Shown piece by piece: positions 37,672 through 46,491 of a stretch of 64,000 nucleotides of DNA; position 1 is the first letter of the stretch, and each line of letters starts with the position of its first letter. The stretch spans positions 1 through 64,000 of the forward strand of contig JADKHF010000010.1 of assembly GCA_016721865.1 (NCBI GenBank), written 5' to 3'. The DNA comes from Nitrosomonas sp. (lineage in GTDB: Bacteria > Pseudomonadota > Gammaproteobacteria > Burkholderiales > Nitrosomonadaceae). A model generated the notes under the pieces. That model had not been told where the DNA came from, made no database searches, and saw nothing but the letters and a program-made list of their open reading frames with translations. The position numbers and the translations under genes were made by a program.

Positions 37672-37738
37672 GTCACACCGGCGAAAGCCGGTGTCCAGTT
37701 CGTTGATTTTTCTGGATTCCGGCCTTCGCCGGAATGAC
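37672..37738. repeat. Paired inverted repeat GTCACACCGG../..CCGGAATGAC
   Basis: GTCACACCGGCGAAAGCCGG and, inverted, CCGGCCTTCGCCGGAATGAC face each other over a short spacer (37672-37738). Each half is itself a hairpin (CCGGCGAAAGCCGG; CCGGCCTTCGCCGG). The text GTCATTCCGGCGAAGGCCGG..CCAG is a well-known dispersed repeat type in proteobacteria. Confidence 0.55.
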
Positions 37739-37777
37739 AAGTGTAGAGTAATTTAGCGACTCCTTAGTAAACAAGTA

Positions 37778-37916
37778 CCCCAATTTATCCAACTCAGTGA
37801 GGTAAACACCCATGCAAACCCGTGAAGAACGCGACACGATGGGCGTGGTCGAGGTGCCCATAGAAGCACTGTGGGGCGCGCAAACGCAGCGCTCGTTGCA
37901 GAATTTCAAGAAATAA
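37778..37916 (+). pseudogene. fumC: Duplicated 5' end of fumC
   Basis: Bases 37812-37910 repeat the first 99 bases of fumC (38743-38841) with 8 mismatches, and the 34 bp upstream (37778-37811 against 38709-38742) also align, with 7 mismatches. The copy encodes MQTREERDTMGVVEVPIEAL, WGAQTQRSLQNFKK and then stops at 37914-37916. It keeps the ribosome-binding region (AGTGAGGTA), so a 34-residue fumarase fragment may be translated. The divergence shows an old duplication, now separated from fumC by a toxin-antitoxin pair. Confidence 0.9.
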
Positions 37917-37955
37917 AGCTTCACAGAGACCTGAATTCTTATATTTTTTGTTAAA

Positions 37956-37986
37956 ACACTTATTTTAAGCTTATAATAATAAGTGT
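37956..37986. promoter_or_regulatory. Putative promoter and operator of the toxin-antitoxin pair
   Basis: ACACTTATT (37956-37964) and AATAAGTGT (37978-37986) form a perfect 9-bp inverted repeat that encloses a TATAAT (37972-37977) and overlaps the GTG start of the toxin. This is the typical place for autorepression by a toxin-antitoxin complex. The -35 region is not obvious. Confidence 0.6.
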
Positions 37987-38345
37987 GAATGATATTGACT
38001 GGAAACCCAAAGCGCTTAAGCAGGTTGAGAAAATCAAGGCTGCCGCCGTGCGCAAAAAAATTTTTACTGAAGTCCAGTCGCTGATTGATTTTCCTGATTG
38101 CCAAGGTGTCAAGAAACTCGCCAATCATACGTATAGCTACCGGCTGCGGGTTGGTGACTATCGGGTATTTTCGAGTTTGACGGCAGCGTGCATGTTATTC
38201 CATTTCCAAATCAAACATGAGTTTGTCAGCTATCCTTGTCGTATTAATTATACTGTCCTTCGGATAGCTTTCGCGTCATGTTTGATTTGGAAACGGAATT
38301 ATTGATATTGAAGAGGTGAAAAAACGCGATGAGCGCACTTATTAA
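37985..38345 (+). pseudogene. RelE/HigB-type toxin interrupted by a 101-bp MITE
   Basis: From GTG 37985 the protein reads VNDIDWKPKALKQVEKIKAA, VRKKIFTEVQSLIDFP, GVKKLANHTYSYRLRVGDYRVF, typical of RelE-superfamily mRNA interferases. At about 38172 a T appears lost (TTTTC for TTTTTC), after which the frame EFDGSVHVI continues and is interrupted at 38197 by an inserted palindromic element. After the element the natural end DIEEVKKRDERTY resumes and stops at 38343-38345, 17 bases inside the antitoxin gene. Without the element and with one T restored the toxin would be about 87 residues. As it stands the toxin is probably inactive. Confidence 0.85.
38198..38298. mobile_element. 101-bp MITE-like palindromic element in relE
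   Basis: The ends are 23-bp inverted repeats differing at one base: TTCCATTTCCAAATCAAACA.. on the left, and the right end read inwards gives TTCCGTTTCCAAATCAAACA... Inner arms AGCTATCC/GGATAGCT give a second stem. The element is flanked by TTA on both sides (38195-38197 and 38299-38301), a 3-bp target duplication. Removing element plus one TTA restores HVIDIEEVKKRDE of the toxin in frame. It encodes nothing. Confidence 0.9.
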
Positions 38346-38661
38346 TTACCAAACCATCCTGGATAGCAACGGAAAACCGGCTTTTGTCGTCGTGCCTTAT
38401 GCCGAGTTTGTCAAACTTCCCGGCGTAGTACGCTCGGGCATGATTCCCAACGAGGTTGTCGGTAAGCGCATCATGGATGAAGTCAGTATGCTAGCCGCCT
38501 GGCGCGAATACTTGATGCTGACGCAAGAGGAAATGGCTAAACGCATGGGGATTACGCAAGCCGGTTACGCACAGATAGAAGCTGCCAAACGCCCGCGCAA
38601 GGCAACACTTGAGAAAGCCGCAACGGCTATGGGTATTACCTTGGATCAGCTCGCGTATTGA
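38329..38661 (+). CDS. Antitoxin with Xre helix-turn-helix domain
   Basis: A 110-residue protein. The N-terminal part (INYQTILDSNGKPAFVVVPY, AEFVKLPG) looks like the Phd/RelB-like leader common in antitoxins. The C-terminal part (LTQEEMAKRMGITQAGYAQI, EAAKRPRKATLEKAATAMGI) is an Xre-type helix-turn-helix, the likely binder of the inverted repeat at 37956-37986. Its ATG lies inside the toxin's 3' end, the normal toxin-first arrangement. It is intact, while its toxin is broken. Confidence 0.88.
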   Translation: MSALINYQTILDSNGKPAFVVVPYAEFVKLPGVVRSGMIPNEVVGKRIMDEVSMLAAWREYLMLTQEEMAKRMGITQAGYAQIEAAKRPRKATLEKAATAMGITLDQLAY

Positions 38662-38742
38662 AGGGCGTGTTTTGTGCTAAACAAAATCGCAATCCCGGTC
38701 AACTAATTCCCCAATTCATTCCACTTAGTGAGGTAGCTACCC

Positions 38743-40128
38743 ATGCAAACCCGTGAAGAACGCGACACCATGGGCGTGGTTGAAGTGCCCGCCGAAGCAT
38801 TATGGGGCGCGCAAACGCAGCGCTCGTTGCAGAATTTCAAGATCTCAAGCGAGCGTATGCCGGTTGCGTTGATTCATGCGCTGGCCAGGGTCAAACGCGC
38901 AGCTGCTAAGGTCAATCACGACTTGGGCTTGCTCAATGCCGCCAGCACTGCGGCGATTATCGAAGCCGCCGATGAAGTGATCGCCGGTCATTTCGACGAT
39001 CAATTTCCGTTGGTCGTGTGGCAAACGGGTTCCGGTACGCAGACTAACATGAACGTCAACGAGGTGATGGCAAACCGGGCATCGGAAATTCTCGGCGGCG
39101 GGCGCGGCGCCAGCCGGATCGTGCATCCGAACGACGAGGTCAACAAGGGTCAATCATCGAATGATGTGTTTCCGACCGCGATGCATGTGGCTGCAGTGCA
39201 GGAATTGCAGCAACGGCTGATTCCGGCGATTCAGCAATTGCGTGACACGTTGGCGGGCAAATCGCAGGCGTTCGACAGCATCGTCAAAATCGGCCGCACG
39301 CATTTACAGGATGCCACGCCGTTGACGCTGGGACAGGAATTTTCCGGCTACGTGGCGCAACTGGATCATGGCCTGCGCCATGTTGAAGCCGCAATGGCGC
39401 ATGTGTGCGAACTGGCATTGGGCGGCACGGCGGTTGGCACCGGGCTGAACGCGCACCCGGAATTCGCCGTGCGCGTCGCCGCCGAATTGTCACGTCTAAC
39501 CGGTTTGCCGTTTGTCACCGCGCCGAATAAATTCGAGGCGCTGGCGAGTAACGATGCGTTGGTGCATGCGCACGGCGCGTTAAAAACGCTGGCCGCATCA
39601 CTGATGAAAATTGCCAATGATATTCGCTGGCTGGCGTCCGGGCCGCGTTGTGGTATTGGTGAGCTCAGAATTCCTGAAAATGAACCGGGCAGTTCGATCA
39701 TGCCGGGCAAAGTCAACCCGACGCAATCGGAAGCGATGACGATGGTGTGTTGCCAGGTGATGGGCAACGATGTCGCGGTCAACATGGGCGGCGCGCTCGG
39801 TAATTTCGAATTGAACGTGATGAAGCCGCTGATCATTCATAATTTTCTGCAAAGCGTGCGTTTGCTGGCCGATGCCATGGTCAGTTTCAACGAACACTGC
39901 GCCGCCGGTATCGAAGCCAATATCGAACACATCGATATCTTGATGCATAACTCCTTAATGCTGGTGACGGCATTGAATCCGCACATCGGTTACGACAAGG
40001 CCGCCGAGATTGCCAAAAAAGCGCATCGCGAAGGCATCACGCTCAAAGCGGCGGCGATTGCGACCGGGTACGTCACTTCAGAACAATTTGAATCCTGGGT
40101 CATTCCGGAGAATATGGTCGGAAAGTAG
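38743..40128 (+). CDS. fumC: Fumarase class II FumC
   Basis: FumC hydrates fumarate to L-malate in the TCA cycle without an iron-sulfur cluster. The 461-residue protein is intact: TMGVVEVPAEALWGAQTQRS, QTGSGTQTNMNVNEVMANRA, PNDEVNKGQSSNDVFPTAMH, the active-site regions KIGRTHLQDATPLTLGQEFS and the signature GSSIMPGKVNP. GC content is visibly higher than that of genes to the left. Its first 99 bp are duplicated at 37812-37910, so its natural promoter may have stayed with the upstream copy. Confidence 0.97.
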   Translation: MQTREERDTMGVVEVPAEALWGAQTQRSLQNFKISSERMPVALIHALARVKRAAAKVNHDLGLLNAASTAAIIEAADEVIAGHFDDQFPLVVWQTGSGTQTNMNVNEVMANRASEILGGGRGASRIVHPNDEVNKGQSSNDVFPTAMHVAAVQELQQRLIPAIQQLRDTLAGKSQAFDSIVKIGRTHLQDATPLTLGQEFSGYVAQLDHGLRHVEAAMAHVCELALGGTAVGTGLNAHPEFAVRVAAELSRLTGLPFVTAPNKFEALASNDALVHAHGALKTLAASLMKIANDIRWLASGPRCGIGELRIPENEPGSSIMPGKVNPTQSEAMTMVCCQVMGNDVAVNMGGALGNFELNVMKPLIIHNFLQSVRLLADAMVSFNEHCAAGIEANIEHIDILMHNSLMLVTALNPHIGYDKAAEIAKKAHREGITLKAAAIATGYVTSEQFESWVIPENMVGK

Positions 40129-40159
40129 GGCGTGTAATGCTCTGCTATACGGTATATCC

Positions 40160-41461
40160 ATGACATCAGTCAGCAAAAATCCCGATCCAGCAACCCGGCG
40201 TGAACGTTTTGCGTGGTGTATGTACGATTTTGCCAATTCCGGCTACACCACCGTCATACTGACCGCCATCTTCAATGCCTATTTTGTCGGCGTGGTGGCC
40301 GCTGAGAGCGGTAATGGCCATGCCACATTACTATGGACATTGACCATGGCTTGCGCCAATGCGCTGGTTTTGCTCAGTGCGCCGGTGGTAGGGGCTATCG
40401 CCGATTATTCCGGTGCAAAAAAACGTTTTCTGGTTGTTACGACAGTGGGCTGCGTGCTGTTTACCGCATTATTGAGCCTGGTCGGTCCTGGCGATATTAT
40501 CCTGGCGATCATTTTAGTCATACTGGCAACTTTCATGTTTGCCAGCGGTGAAAATCTGATTGCGGCATTTTTGCCCGAAATCAGCACGCCTGAGACGATG
40601 GGACGGCTTTCCGGGTATGGTTGGGCGCTGGGTTATTTGGGTGGCTTGCTTGCTTTGGTGTTATGTCTGGCTTATGTGACGTATGCTGAAAACCAGGGGC
40701 TGGATGCCACGCATTACGTACCGGTTTCCACGCTGATTGTTGCTGCCTTATTTGGCCTGGCCGCTTTACCCACATTGCTCTGGTTGCGTGAGCGGAGCGG
40801 CGCTTCAAATTCAATCCAGAATGCGCATCTGATACGGGCAGGGTTTGAGCGGTTAAAAATTACACTGTACCACGCCAGCAGGCACACCGATTTATTCCGT
40901 TTTTTAATTGCATTGACCACTTATTATTCCGGTATTCATATTGTCATTGTGCTGGCGGCGGTGTATGCGCAGGAAGTGATGGGGTTTAAAACCCAGGATA
41001 CGATTATCCTGATTATGGTAGTGAATGTGACTGCCGCTATCGGCGCTTTTCTGTTTGGCCATCTACAGGACAGAATCGGCTCCAGCCGGAGTATTGCCAT
41101 TACCTTGTTGATCTGGTCTGCGGCGATTATTTGTGCTTATTTTGCCACGGATGAGACTTTGTTCTGGGTTGCCGCCAATTTGATTGGTACTGCGCTTGGT
41201 GGTGCGCAATCTGCGGGTAGGGCATTGGTAGGTCAGTTTACGCCGCCTGGCCGTCAGGGGGAATTCTTCGGCTTATGGGGACTGGCTACAAAACTGGCAG
41301 CGATCATCGGCCCGCTTACTTATGGCGGAATGATTGTTGTCTTCGAGGGAGATCACCGGATAGCGTTACTCAGCACGCTGGTATTTTTTATACTCGGTCT
41401 TGCGCTTCTTGCTACTGTCAATGAAAAAAGAGGGCGCGAAATGGCTAAAATAGACTATTAA
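40160..41461 (+). CDS. MFS transporter, UMF1/Atg22-like family
   Basis: A 433-residue transporter from ATG 40160; the frame is open further upstream but that part overlaps fumC. The start RERFAWCMYDFANSGYTTVI is the hallmark of the UMF1 family (YDFANS). About twelve hydrophobic helices follow, for example ANALVLLSAPVVGAIADYSG and FRFLIALTTYYSGIHIVIVL. The substrate is unknown; yeast Atg22 exports amino acids from the vacuole. It lies 31 bp after fumC in the same direction. Confidence 0.92.
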   Translation: MTSVSKNPDPATRRERFAWCMYDFANSGYTTVILTAIFNAYFVGVVAAESGNGHATLLWTLTMACANALVLLSAPVVGAIADYSGAKKRFLVVTTVGCVLFTALLSLVGPGDIILAIILVILATFMFASGENLIAAFLPEISTPETMGRLSGYGWALGYLGGLLALVLCLAYVTYAENQGLDATHYVPVSTLIVAALFGLAALPTLLWLRERSGASNSIQNAHLIRAGFERLKITLYHASRHTDLFRFLIALTTYYSGIHIVIVLAAVYAQEVMGFKTQDTIILIMVVNVTAAIGAFLFGHLQDRIGSSRSIAITLLIWSAAIICAYFATDETLFWVAANLIGTALGGAQSAGRALVGQFTPPGRQGEFFGLWGLATKLAAIIGPLTYGGMIVVFEGDHRIALLSTLVFFILGLALLATVNEKRGREMAKIDY

Positions 41462-41467
41462 ACGGCT

Positions 41468-41550
41468 TGCTCCAAATTAAACCGGAGCAGTTTTGAAGAT
41501 TGGATTATTGTTAGAAAAGTCCCTGCAGGAAAAGTACAGATCCTACAGGG
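41468..41550 (+). terminator. Two stem-loops after the MFS gene
   Basis: TGCTCC..GGAGCA followed by GTTTT (41468-41494) is a short intrinsic-terminator-like hairpin just after the stop. A second, stronger stem CCCTGCAGGA..TCCTACAGGG (41521-41550, 9 of 10 paired) follows and faces the convergent lipoprotein gene. Confidence 0.5.
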
Positions 41551-41607
41551 TATCATCTTGGTCAGTTAAAGACACTGAATGATAAGGCAGAGCAGATAGC
41601 TTTTAAA

Positions 41608-41760
41608 CTATTCCTGCAGCTCATTACGACCTTCAGCTGGTTTGCCTTCATGTGTTGTTCCGTAGCCTTCAGAAGATGCGCTTTCTGGTGCTGTTGGTTT
41701 GCCACAGGCTACTAATGTTAATGCAAAAATTGTTACAACTAAAAATGCTGATAGTTTCAT
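41608..41760 (-). CDS. Very small lipoprotein
   Basis: A 50-residue frame from ATG 41760 encodes MKLSAFLVVTIFALTLVACG, a short signal peptide ending in the lipobox LVAC, then KPTAPESASSEGYGTTHEGK and PAEGRNELQE. A lipid-anchored peptide of about 32 residues would result, similar in size to entericidin-like or LptM-like (DUF903-type) small lipoproteins but without a match I can name. GGAGAC-like text precedes the start. Confidence 0.65.
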   Translation of the reverse strand: MKLSAFLVVTIFALTLVACGKPTAPESASSEGYGTTHEGKPAEGRNELQE

Positions 41761-42137
41761 TTACGGAGACATCCCTAAAATTTATAAAATAAAAAGTATT
41801 ACTAATTTTTTGTCACTTTAGAACTATAGCATGTTACGTGTCGTAACCTTACATTAAATTATTTTTGGATAATTTTTAGAATAAAAAAACAAGCTCGGTT
41901 AATCTGTGCGGGTTTAAATTGATCAGCTATGCAGGTTGAAAATTGATAGGGCGTTACGGGATGTTCGTACTGAGTTGGAGGAGCAGTGTCTGTTGAAATT
42001 GCCGGACAAAGCGGGCAACACTGATTAATCCCCACCGGATTCAAAGCACCAATGCGATAATAGCAGCGTCAGGTTTAATAGCGGATGGATAAACATCCTG
42101 CTGATTATTGTTTTATTTTTTTATTACTCAAGAAATT
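41761..42137. other. Intergenic, no convincing gene
   Basis: A 377-bp AT-rich region with the promoters of the small lipoprotein (leftward) and of nudJ (rightward). A 61-codon minus frame at 41859-42044 shows no family and is left out. Confidence 0.4.
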
Positions 42138-42593
42138 ATGATCTGGAAGCCGAATGTAACAGTTGCTGCTGTTGTAGAACAAAATGGAAAATATCTCCTG
42201 GTGGAGGAGGAACCTGAAGCTGGTTCGGGTTTGTTGCTGAATCAACCGGCGGGGCATCTGGATGCAGGAGAATCCCTTGTTCAAGGCGCCATAAGGGAAA
42301 CGTTGGAGGAAACCGCATATACCTTCGTGCCCGAGTACTTGGTGGGTATTTATCAATGGCACGCTCACCGTGTGGATACTACGTATCTTCGTTTTGCTTT
42401 TGGCGGTCACGTTACGCAGCACGATCCGGAACGTAAACTGGATACTGGTATCTTACGAGCAACCTGGTATAGCGTGGATGAAATCAATCAAATGCTCCAC
42501 CGCCATCGCAGTCCGCTGGTTATGCAATGTATTCAGGATTATCTTGCCGGCAAGCGGTATCCGCTGGAATTACTGACACACTTCGAGTCATGA
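42138..42593 (+). CDS. nudJ: NUDIX hydrolase, NudJ-like
   Basis: From ATG 42138 (151 residues): MIWKPNVTVAAVVEQNGKYL, VEEEPEAGSGLLLNQPAGHL and the Nudix box GHLDAGESLVQGAIRETLEE, which continues TAYTF (GX5EX7REUXEE with the final G replaced by A). NudJ hydrolyses HMP-PP and nucleoside di- and triphosphates. The neighbour mnmA, 4 bp downstream, is the same as in E. coli (nudJ-mnmA), which supports the call. Confidence 0.9.
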   Translation: MIWKPNVTVAAVVEQNGKYLLVEEEPEAGSGLLLNQPAGHLDAGESLVQGAIRETLEETAYTFVPEYLVGIYQWHAHRVDTTYLRFAFGGHVTQHDPERKLDTGILRATWYSVDEINQMLHRHRSPLVMQCIQDYLAGKRYPLELLTHFES

Positions 42594-42597
42594 CAGG

Positions 42598-43677
42598 ATG
42601 AAAAAAAAACGTGTGGTTGTCGGTATGTCAGGCGGTGTTGATTCATCCGTGGCAGCATATTTGCTGAAGCAACAGGGTTATGATGTCGTTGGGCTGTTTA
42701 TGAAAAACTGGGAAGATGATGATACCGATGAGTATTGTTCTTCCCGCCAGGATTTTCTGGATGCGGTATCCGTTGCGGATGTGATTGATATTCCGATTGA
42801 GGTGGTGAATTTCTCGGTCGAATACAAGGATCGGGTTTTCTCGCATTTTCTTTCTGAATATCAGGCTGGACGGACACCGAATCCCGACGTGCTGTGCAAC
42901 GCCGAAATTAAATTCAAGGCTTTTCTGGATCATGCGCATAAACTGGATGCTGATTGTATTGCTACAGGCCATTATGCTCAGGTGCGCAAAGTTGGCGATG
43001 CATTCCAATTATTAAAAGGTGAAGACGGCACCAAAGATCAGAGCTATTTCTTATATCGTTTGAATCAAGCACAACTTGCCAGTACATTGTTTCCTGTTGG
43101 ACATCTTTATAAGCGCGAAGTACGTAAGATCGCCAAACAATTAAAACTACCCAATTTCTCCAAAAAAGACAGCACAGGTATCTGTTTTATCGGGGAACGC
43201 CCATTCCGAGAATTTCTCAATCGCTATCTCCCGCATGAGCCTGGAGAAATCCAAACTCCCGAAGGGAAAGTGATCGGTCAGCATATCGGACTGATGTATT
43301 ACACTATCGGACAACGGCAAGGATTGGGAATTGGTGGGACACGTGATGGCAGCGATGAACCGTGGTTTGTGTCAGCCAAAGATATGACCAGAAATATATT
43401 GGTTGTAGTACAAGGCCATAGTCATCCTGATTTGCTTCGCCCATCTTTAAAAGCAGCCGATCTGACCTGGATTAGTGGGAAACAGCCGCATTGCAGTTGG
43501 GTTTATGCTGCCAAAACTCGCTATCGTCAGATTGATGCTCCTTGCACGATTACTAATTTAACCCAGGATCATTGCCAGGTAGATTTCGCACAGGATCAAT
43601 GGGCTGTTACACCCGGTCAATCCGTCGTCATTTATGAAAGTAAAGTATGTTTGGGTGGTGGAATCATTATTGAATAA
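42598..43677 (+). CDS. mnmA: tRNA-specific 2-thiouridylase MnmA
   Basis: MnmA installs the 2-thio group on U34 of tRNA Lys, Glu and Gln. The intact 359-residue protein has the PP-loop GMSGGVDSSVAAYLL, the catalytic cysteines in NPDVLCNAEIKF and DSTGICFIGERPF, and ATGHYAQVRK. It begins 4 bp after nudJ. Confidence 0.97.
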   Translation: MKKKRVVVGMSGGVDSSVAAYLLKQQGYDVVGLFMKNWEDDDTDEYCSSRQDFLDAVSVADVIDIPIEVVNFSVEYKDRVFSHFLSEYQAGRTPNPDVLCNAEIKFKAFLDHAHKLDADCIATGHYAQVRKVGDAFQLLKGEDGTKDQSYFLYRLNQAQLASTLFPVGHLYKREVRKIAKQLKLPNFSKKDSTGICFIGERPFREFLNRYLPHEPGEIQTPEGKVIGQHIGLMYYTIGQRQGLGIGGTRDGSDEPWFVSAKDMTRNILVVVQGHSHPDLLRPSLKAADLTWISGKQPHCSWVYAAKTRYRQIDAPCTITNLTQDHCQVDFAQDQWAVTPGQSVVIYESKVCLGGGIIIE

Positions 43678-43970
43678 CAGAAATAAGACTTTTTAATCTT
43701 CTGGCAGATCATCTGCTGCAACTCCGGACAGTTTGCTCGTTCTCAACACATGTTTTTCGCTTCCCTGGCTTGATCAGATCATTAATGTTACATTCAAAAC
43801 AGAGAGAATTGATTAGAGGATGTTTTTAAAATGGTCTTTTGTCCTGGTCGAAAACTCACTTTTGTGCGCCGCTTAACTGCTCGCTTATGGTTCAAAAAGT
43901 AATTGGCATACTGGCATACTGACATTAGTGAAGCTATGGACTCTACAAGCGCATATTCGAGAAAATAATC

Positions 43971-45424
43971 ATGATAAATAAAACCGGTTGGCTATTTGTC
44001 ATGGCTGGATTGAGCGGATGTGCGGTAGGTCCGAATTACCAACAGCCTGCACCAGAAACCCCGGATCATTGGCAAGCCGAGCAGGGGAAAATGAATGAAT
44101 GGCAAAGCACAGCATCACTGCAACCCATTGATCCGGAAAGCCTGAAAAGTGGTGGAGGAATTTCGATGATGCTCAGCTGGATAGCTTGATGGATCAAGTT
44201 CTGACAGACAATCTTGATCTCAAAATTGTTCTGGCGCGTATTGATCAAGCGCGCGCCTAGCGCCGCGGTATTCGTGCAGAACTTTTTCCGGAGGTCGACG
44301 TAGCAGCAGGCGCGCAGCGCAGTCATAACCCCTTCCCCGGTTTCGCGCCCGGTATCAAATTCAACCTGTTTCAACTGGGCTTTGATGCCTTTTGGGAAAT
44401 CGACCTGTTCGGCCGTTTGCGACGTCGGCTGGAAGCTTCATCCGCGAATCTGGAAGCAGTGAAGGAGCAATACAGCCAAACTCTGGTGACGCTGACAGCG
44501 GATCTGGCACGCAGCTATATCGAATACCGCAGTTTTCAGAACCAATTGCGTATTACCCACGCAAACCTGCTTACCCAGAAAACTACGCAGGATCTAACGG
44601 AAAAGCTCTTTGAGGTAGGCGCCGGAACCCGGTACGACGTCGTGCGAGCGCGTGCCCAGACCGAAGCTACCAGATCTCAGATTCCTGGCCTTGAAGGCGA
44701 TATGATTGCTGCACTCAGGCAACTGGAAGTGTTGACAGGGCAACAACCGGGAACGCTTGCGTTTGAGCCGGATAAGTCAGGCAGCGTCCCGATGGCGCCC
44801 GGGCGCGCTATTCTGGTTTCACCTGCGGCGACTATCCGTCATCGTCCCGATCTGCACATTGCCGAGCGCCGACTCGCTGCTGCAACTGCCCCGCAGGGTG
44901 CTGCGATCGCAGAGCTGTTTCCACGGCTATCGTTGTCGACCTTTCTGGGTTTGCGCAACACGGAACTGGAGGAGTTGTTCAAATCGGCAGCTTTTTCCTA
45001 TAACACTTCCGCCAGCCTTTTGCAGCCATTGCTCAATTTCGGGCGTATCCGGGCCGGCATTGACCTGGCTGATGCACGGCAGCAGGAAGCTTATCTGATA
45101 TTTGAAAAAACAGTGCTGGTAGCGCTGCAGGAAACAGAAACCGCCATGACGTACTATCTTAATGAAGAAGTGAGGCGACAGGCACTGGCCCGGTCTGTAT
45201 CGGATTTGCGTGAAGCTGTCCGGCTATCACAGTTGCGCTTCAAGGTAGGCACCATATCATTTCTGGATGTGCTGGACGCCCAGCGCGCGCTTTATGTTGC
45301 CGAGATCAATCTGGCCCGCTCCGAAGCGAAGGTTTCAACCGATCTGATCGCGGTCTATAAGGCGCTAGGCGGTGGCGCGGATGTTGCCGTGCCGCAAGCG
45401 GAAACTGCTTTGGAGGGGCCATGA
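43971..45424 (+). CDS. NodT/OprM-type outer-membrane efflux lipoprotein (frameshifted as read)
   Basis: The outer-membrane channel of the export system encoded here. ATG 43971 gives a lipoprotein signal (MINKTGWLFVMAGLSGCAVG, lipobox LSGC) and PNYQQPAPETPDHWQ. One break lies near 44150 (SLKSWW-like text lost) and a TAG interrupts at 44257. From 44417 the protein continues intact: RLEASSANLEAVKEQYSQTL, GAGTRYDVVRARAQTEATRS, RHRPDLHIAERRLAAATA and TISFLDVLDAQRALYVAE, the two-repeat OEP family. About 484 codons. Its stop overlaps the yhiI-like ATG by 4 bases. Confidence 0.92.
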
Positions 45425-46491
45425 GTAACCAGGCAAAGTCAGTGCTGATTGTTGCCTTTATTGGCCTCTCTATCTCCGTGGCATTCGCAATCTGGTGGAT
45501 TCTTCGCCCTGCTGGCCTGCCAGCCGGAATTATCGCAGGTAATGGCCGGATCGAAGCAACCGAAATCAATATCGCTACCAAAACCCCTGGCCGTATTATC
45601 GAGATACGGGCAAGGGAAGGTGACTTTGTTCAGGCCGACATGATTCTTGCGCGTATGGATGCGCAAGTGCTACTCGCTCAACAGGCTGAGGCGCAGGCAC
45701 AGGTTCGTCGTGCCGAGTATGCCCATAAAACAGCAGAAGCCATCGTGATTCAGCGTGAAAGTGAACAGGTTGCAGCACAGGCGATGGTGGCGCAGCGTCG
45801 GGCAGAACTTGATGCTGTCCGTAAACGTGTGAAACGCACACAAACATTGGCTGATGAAGGGGCGGCGGCACAACAGGAGCTGGATGATGACCGTGCTCGG
45901 GTACTGAGTGCGCAGGCTGCTGTCAGCGCAGCACAGGCTCAGGTTGCAGCAGCAAACGCAGCGATCCAGGCTGCGAAATCGCAAGTGGTGGAATCACAAT
46001 CGGTCATTGCCGCCACCCAGGCAACAGTGACACGCTTGCAGGCAGATATCGACGATAACGAATTGAGGGCACCGCGTGATGGTCGCGTACAGTATCGTGT
46101 TGCTGAACCAGGCGAAGTACTGGATGCCGGCGGTCGCGTACTTAACATGATTGATCTTTCTGATGTTTATATGACCTTCTTCTTATCTACCGAAGCAGCG
46201 GGTAAGGTGGCGCTCGGTAGCGATATCCGTCTCGTGCTGGATGCTGCACCGAACTATGTGATTCCGGCGACGGCCAGCTTCGTCGCCAGCGTTGCCCAGT
46301 TCACTCCGAAAACTGTTGAAACCGAAAGCGAACGACTGAAATTGATGTTTCGCGTGCGCGCGCGGATCGATCCTGAACTGTTGAAGCAGCATCTCGAAAA
46401 GATCAAGACCGGTGTGCCCGGCATGGCTTACGTCAAGTTGGATCCGGCGGCTGCATGGCCTAAGGAACTTGATGTCAGACTGCCGCAATGA
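45421..46491 (+). CDS. yhiI: HlyD-family membrane fusion protein, YhiI-like
   Basis: Periplasmic adaptor linking an inner-membrane ABC exporter to an outer-membrane channel. 356 residues: one N-terminal membrane helix (VLIVAFIGLSISVAFAIWWI), the lipoyl half ATEINIATKTPGRIIEIRAR, a long coiled-coil hairpin rich in Ala, Gln and Arg (about residues 80-210), then DNELRAPRDGRVQYRVAEPG and a beta-barrel domain. It overlaps its neighbours by 4 bases on both sides, so the operon is tightly coupled. Confidence 0.92.
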   Translation: MSNQAKSVLIVAFIGLSISVAFAIWWILRPAGLPAGIIAGNGRIEATEINIATKTPGRIIEIRAREGDFVQADMILARMDAQVLLAQQAEAQAQVRRAEYAHKTAEAIVIQRESEQVAAQAMVAQRRAELDAVRKRVKRTQTLADEGAAAQQELDDDRARVLSAQAAVSAAQAQVAAANAAIQAAKSQVVESQSVIAATQATVTRLQADIDDNELRAPRDGRVQYRVAEPGEVLDAGGRVLNMIDLSDVYMTFFLSTEAAGKVALGSDIRLVLDAAPNYVIPATASFVASVAQFTPKTVETESERLKLMFRVRARIDPELLKQHLEKIKTGVPGMAYVKLDPAAAWPKELDVRLPQ

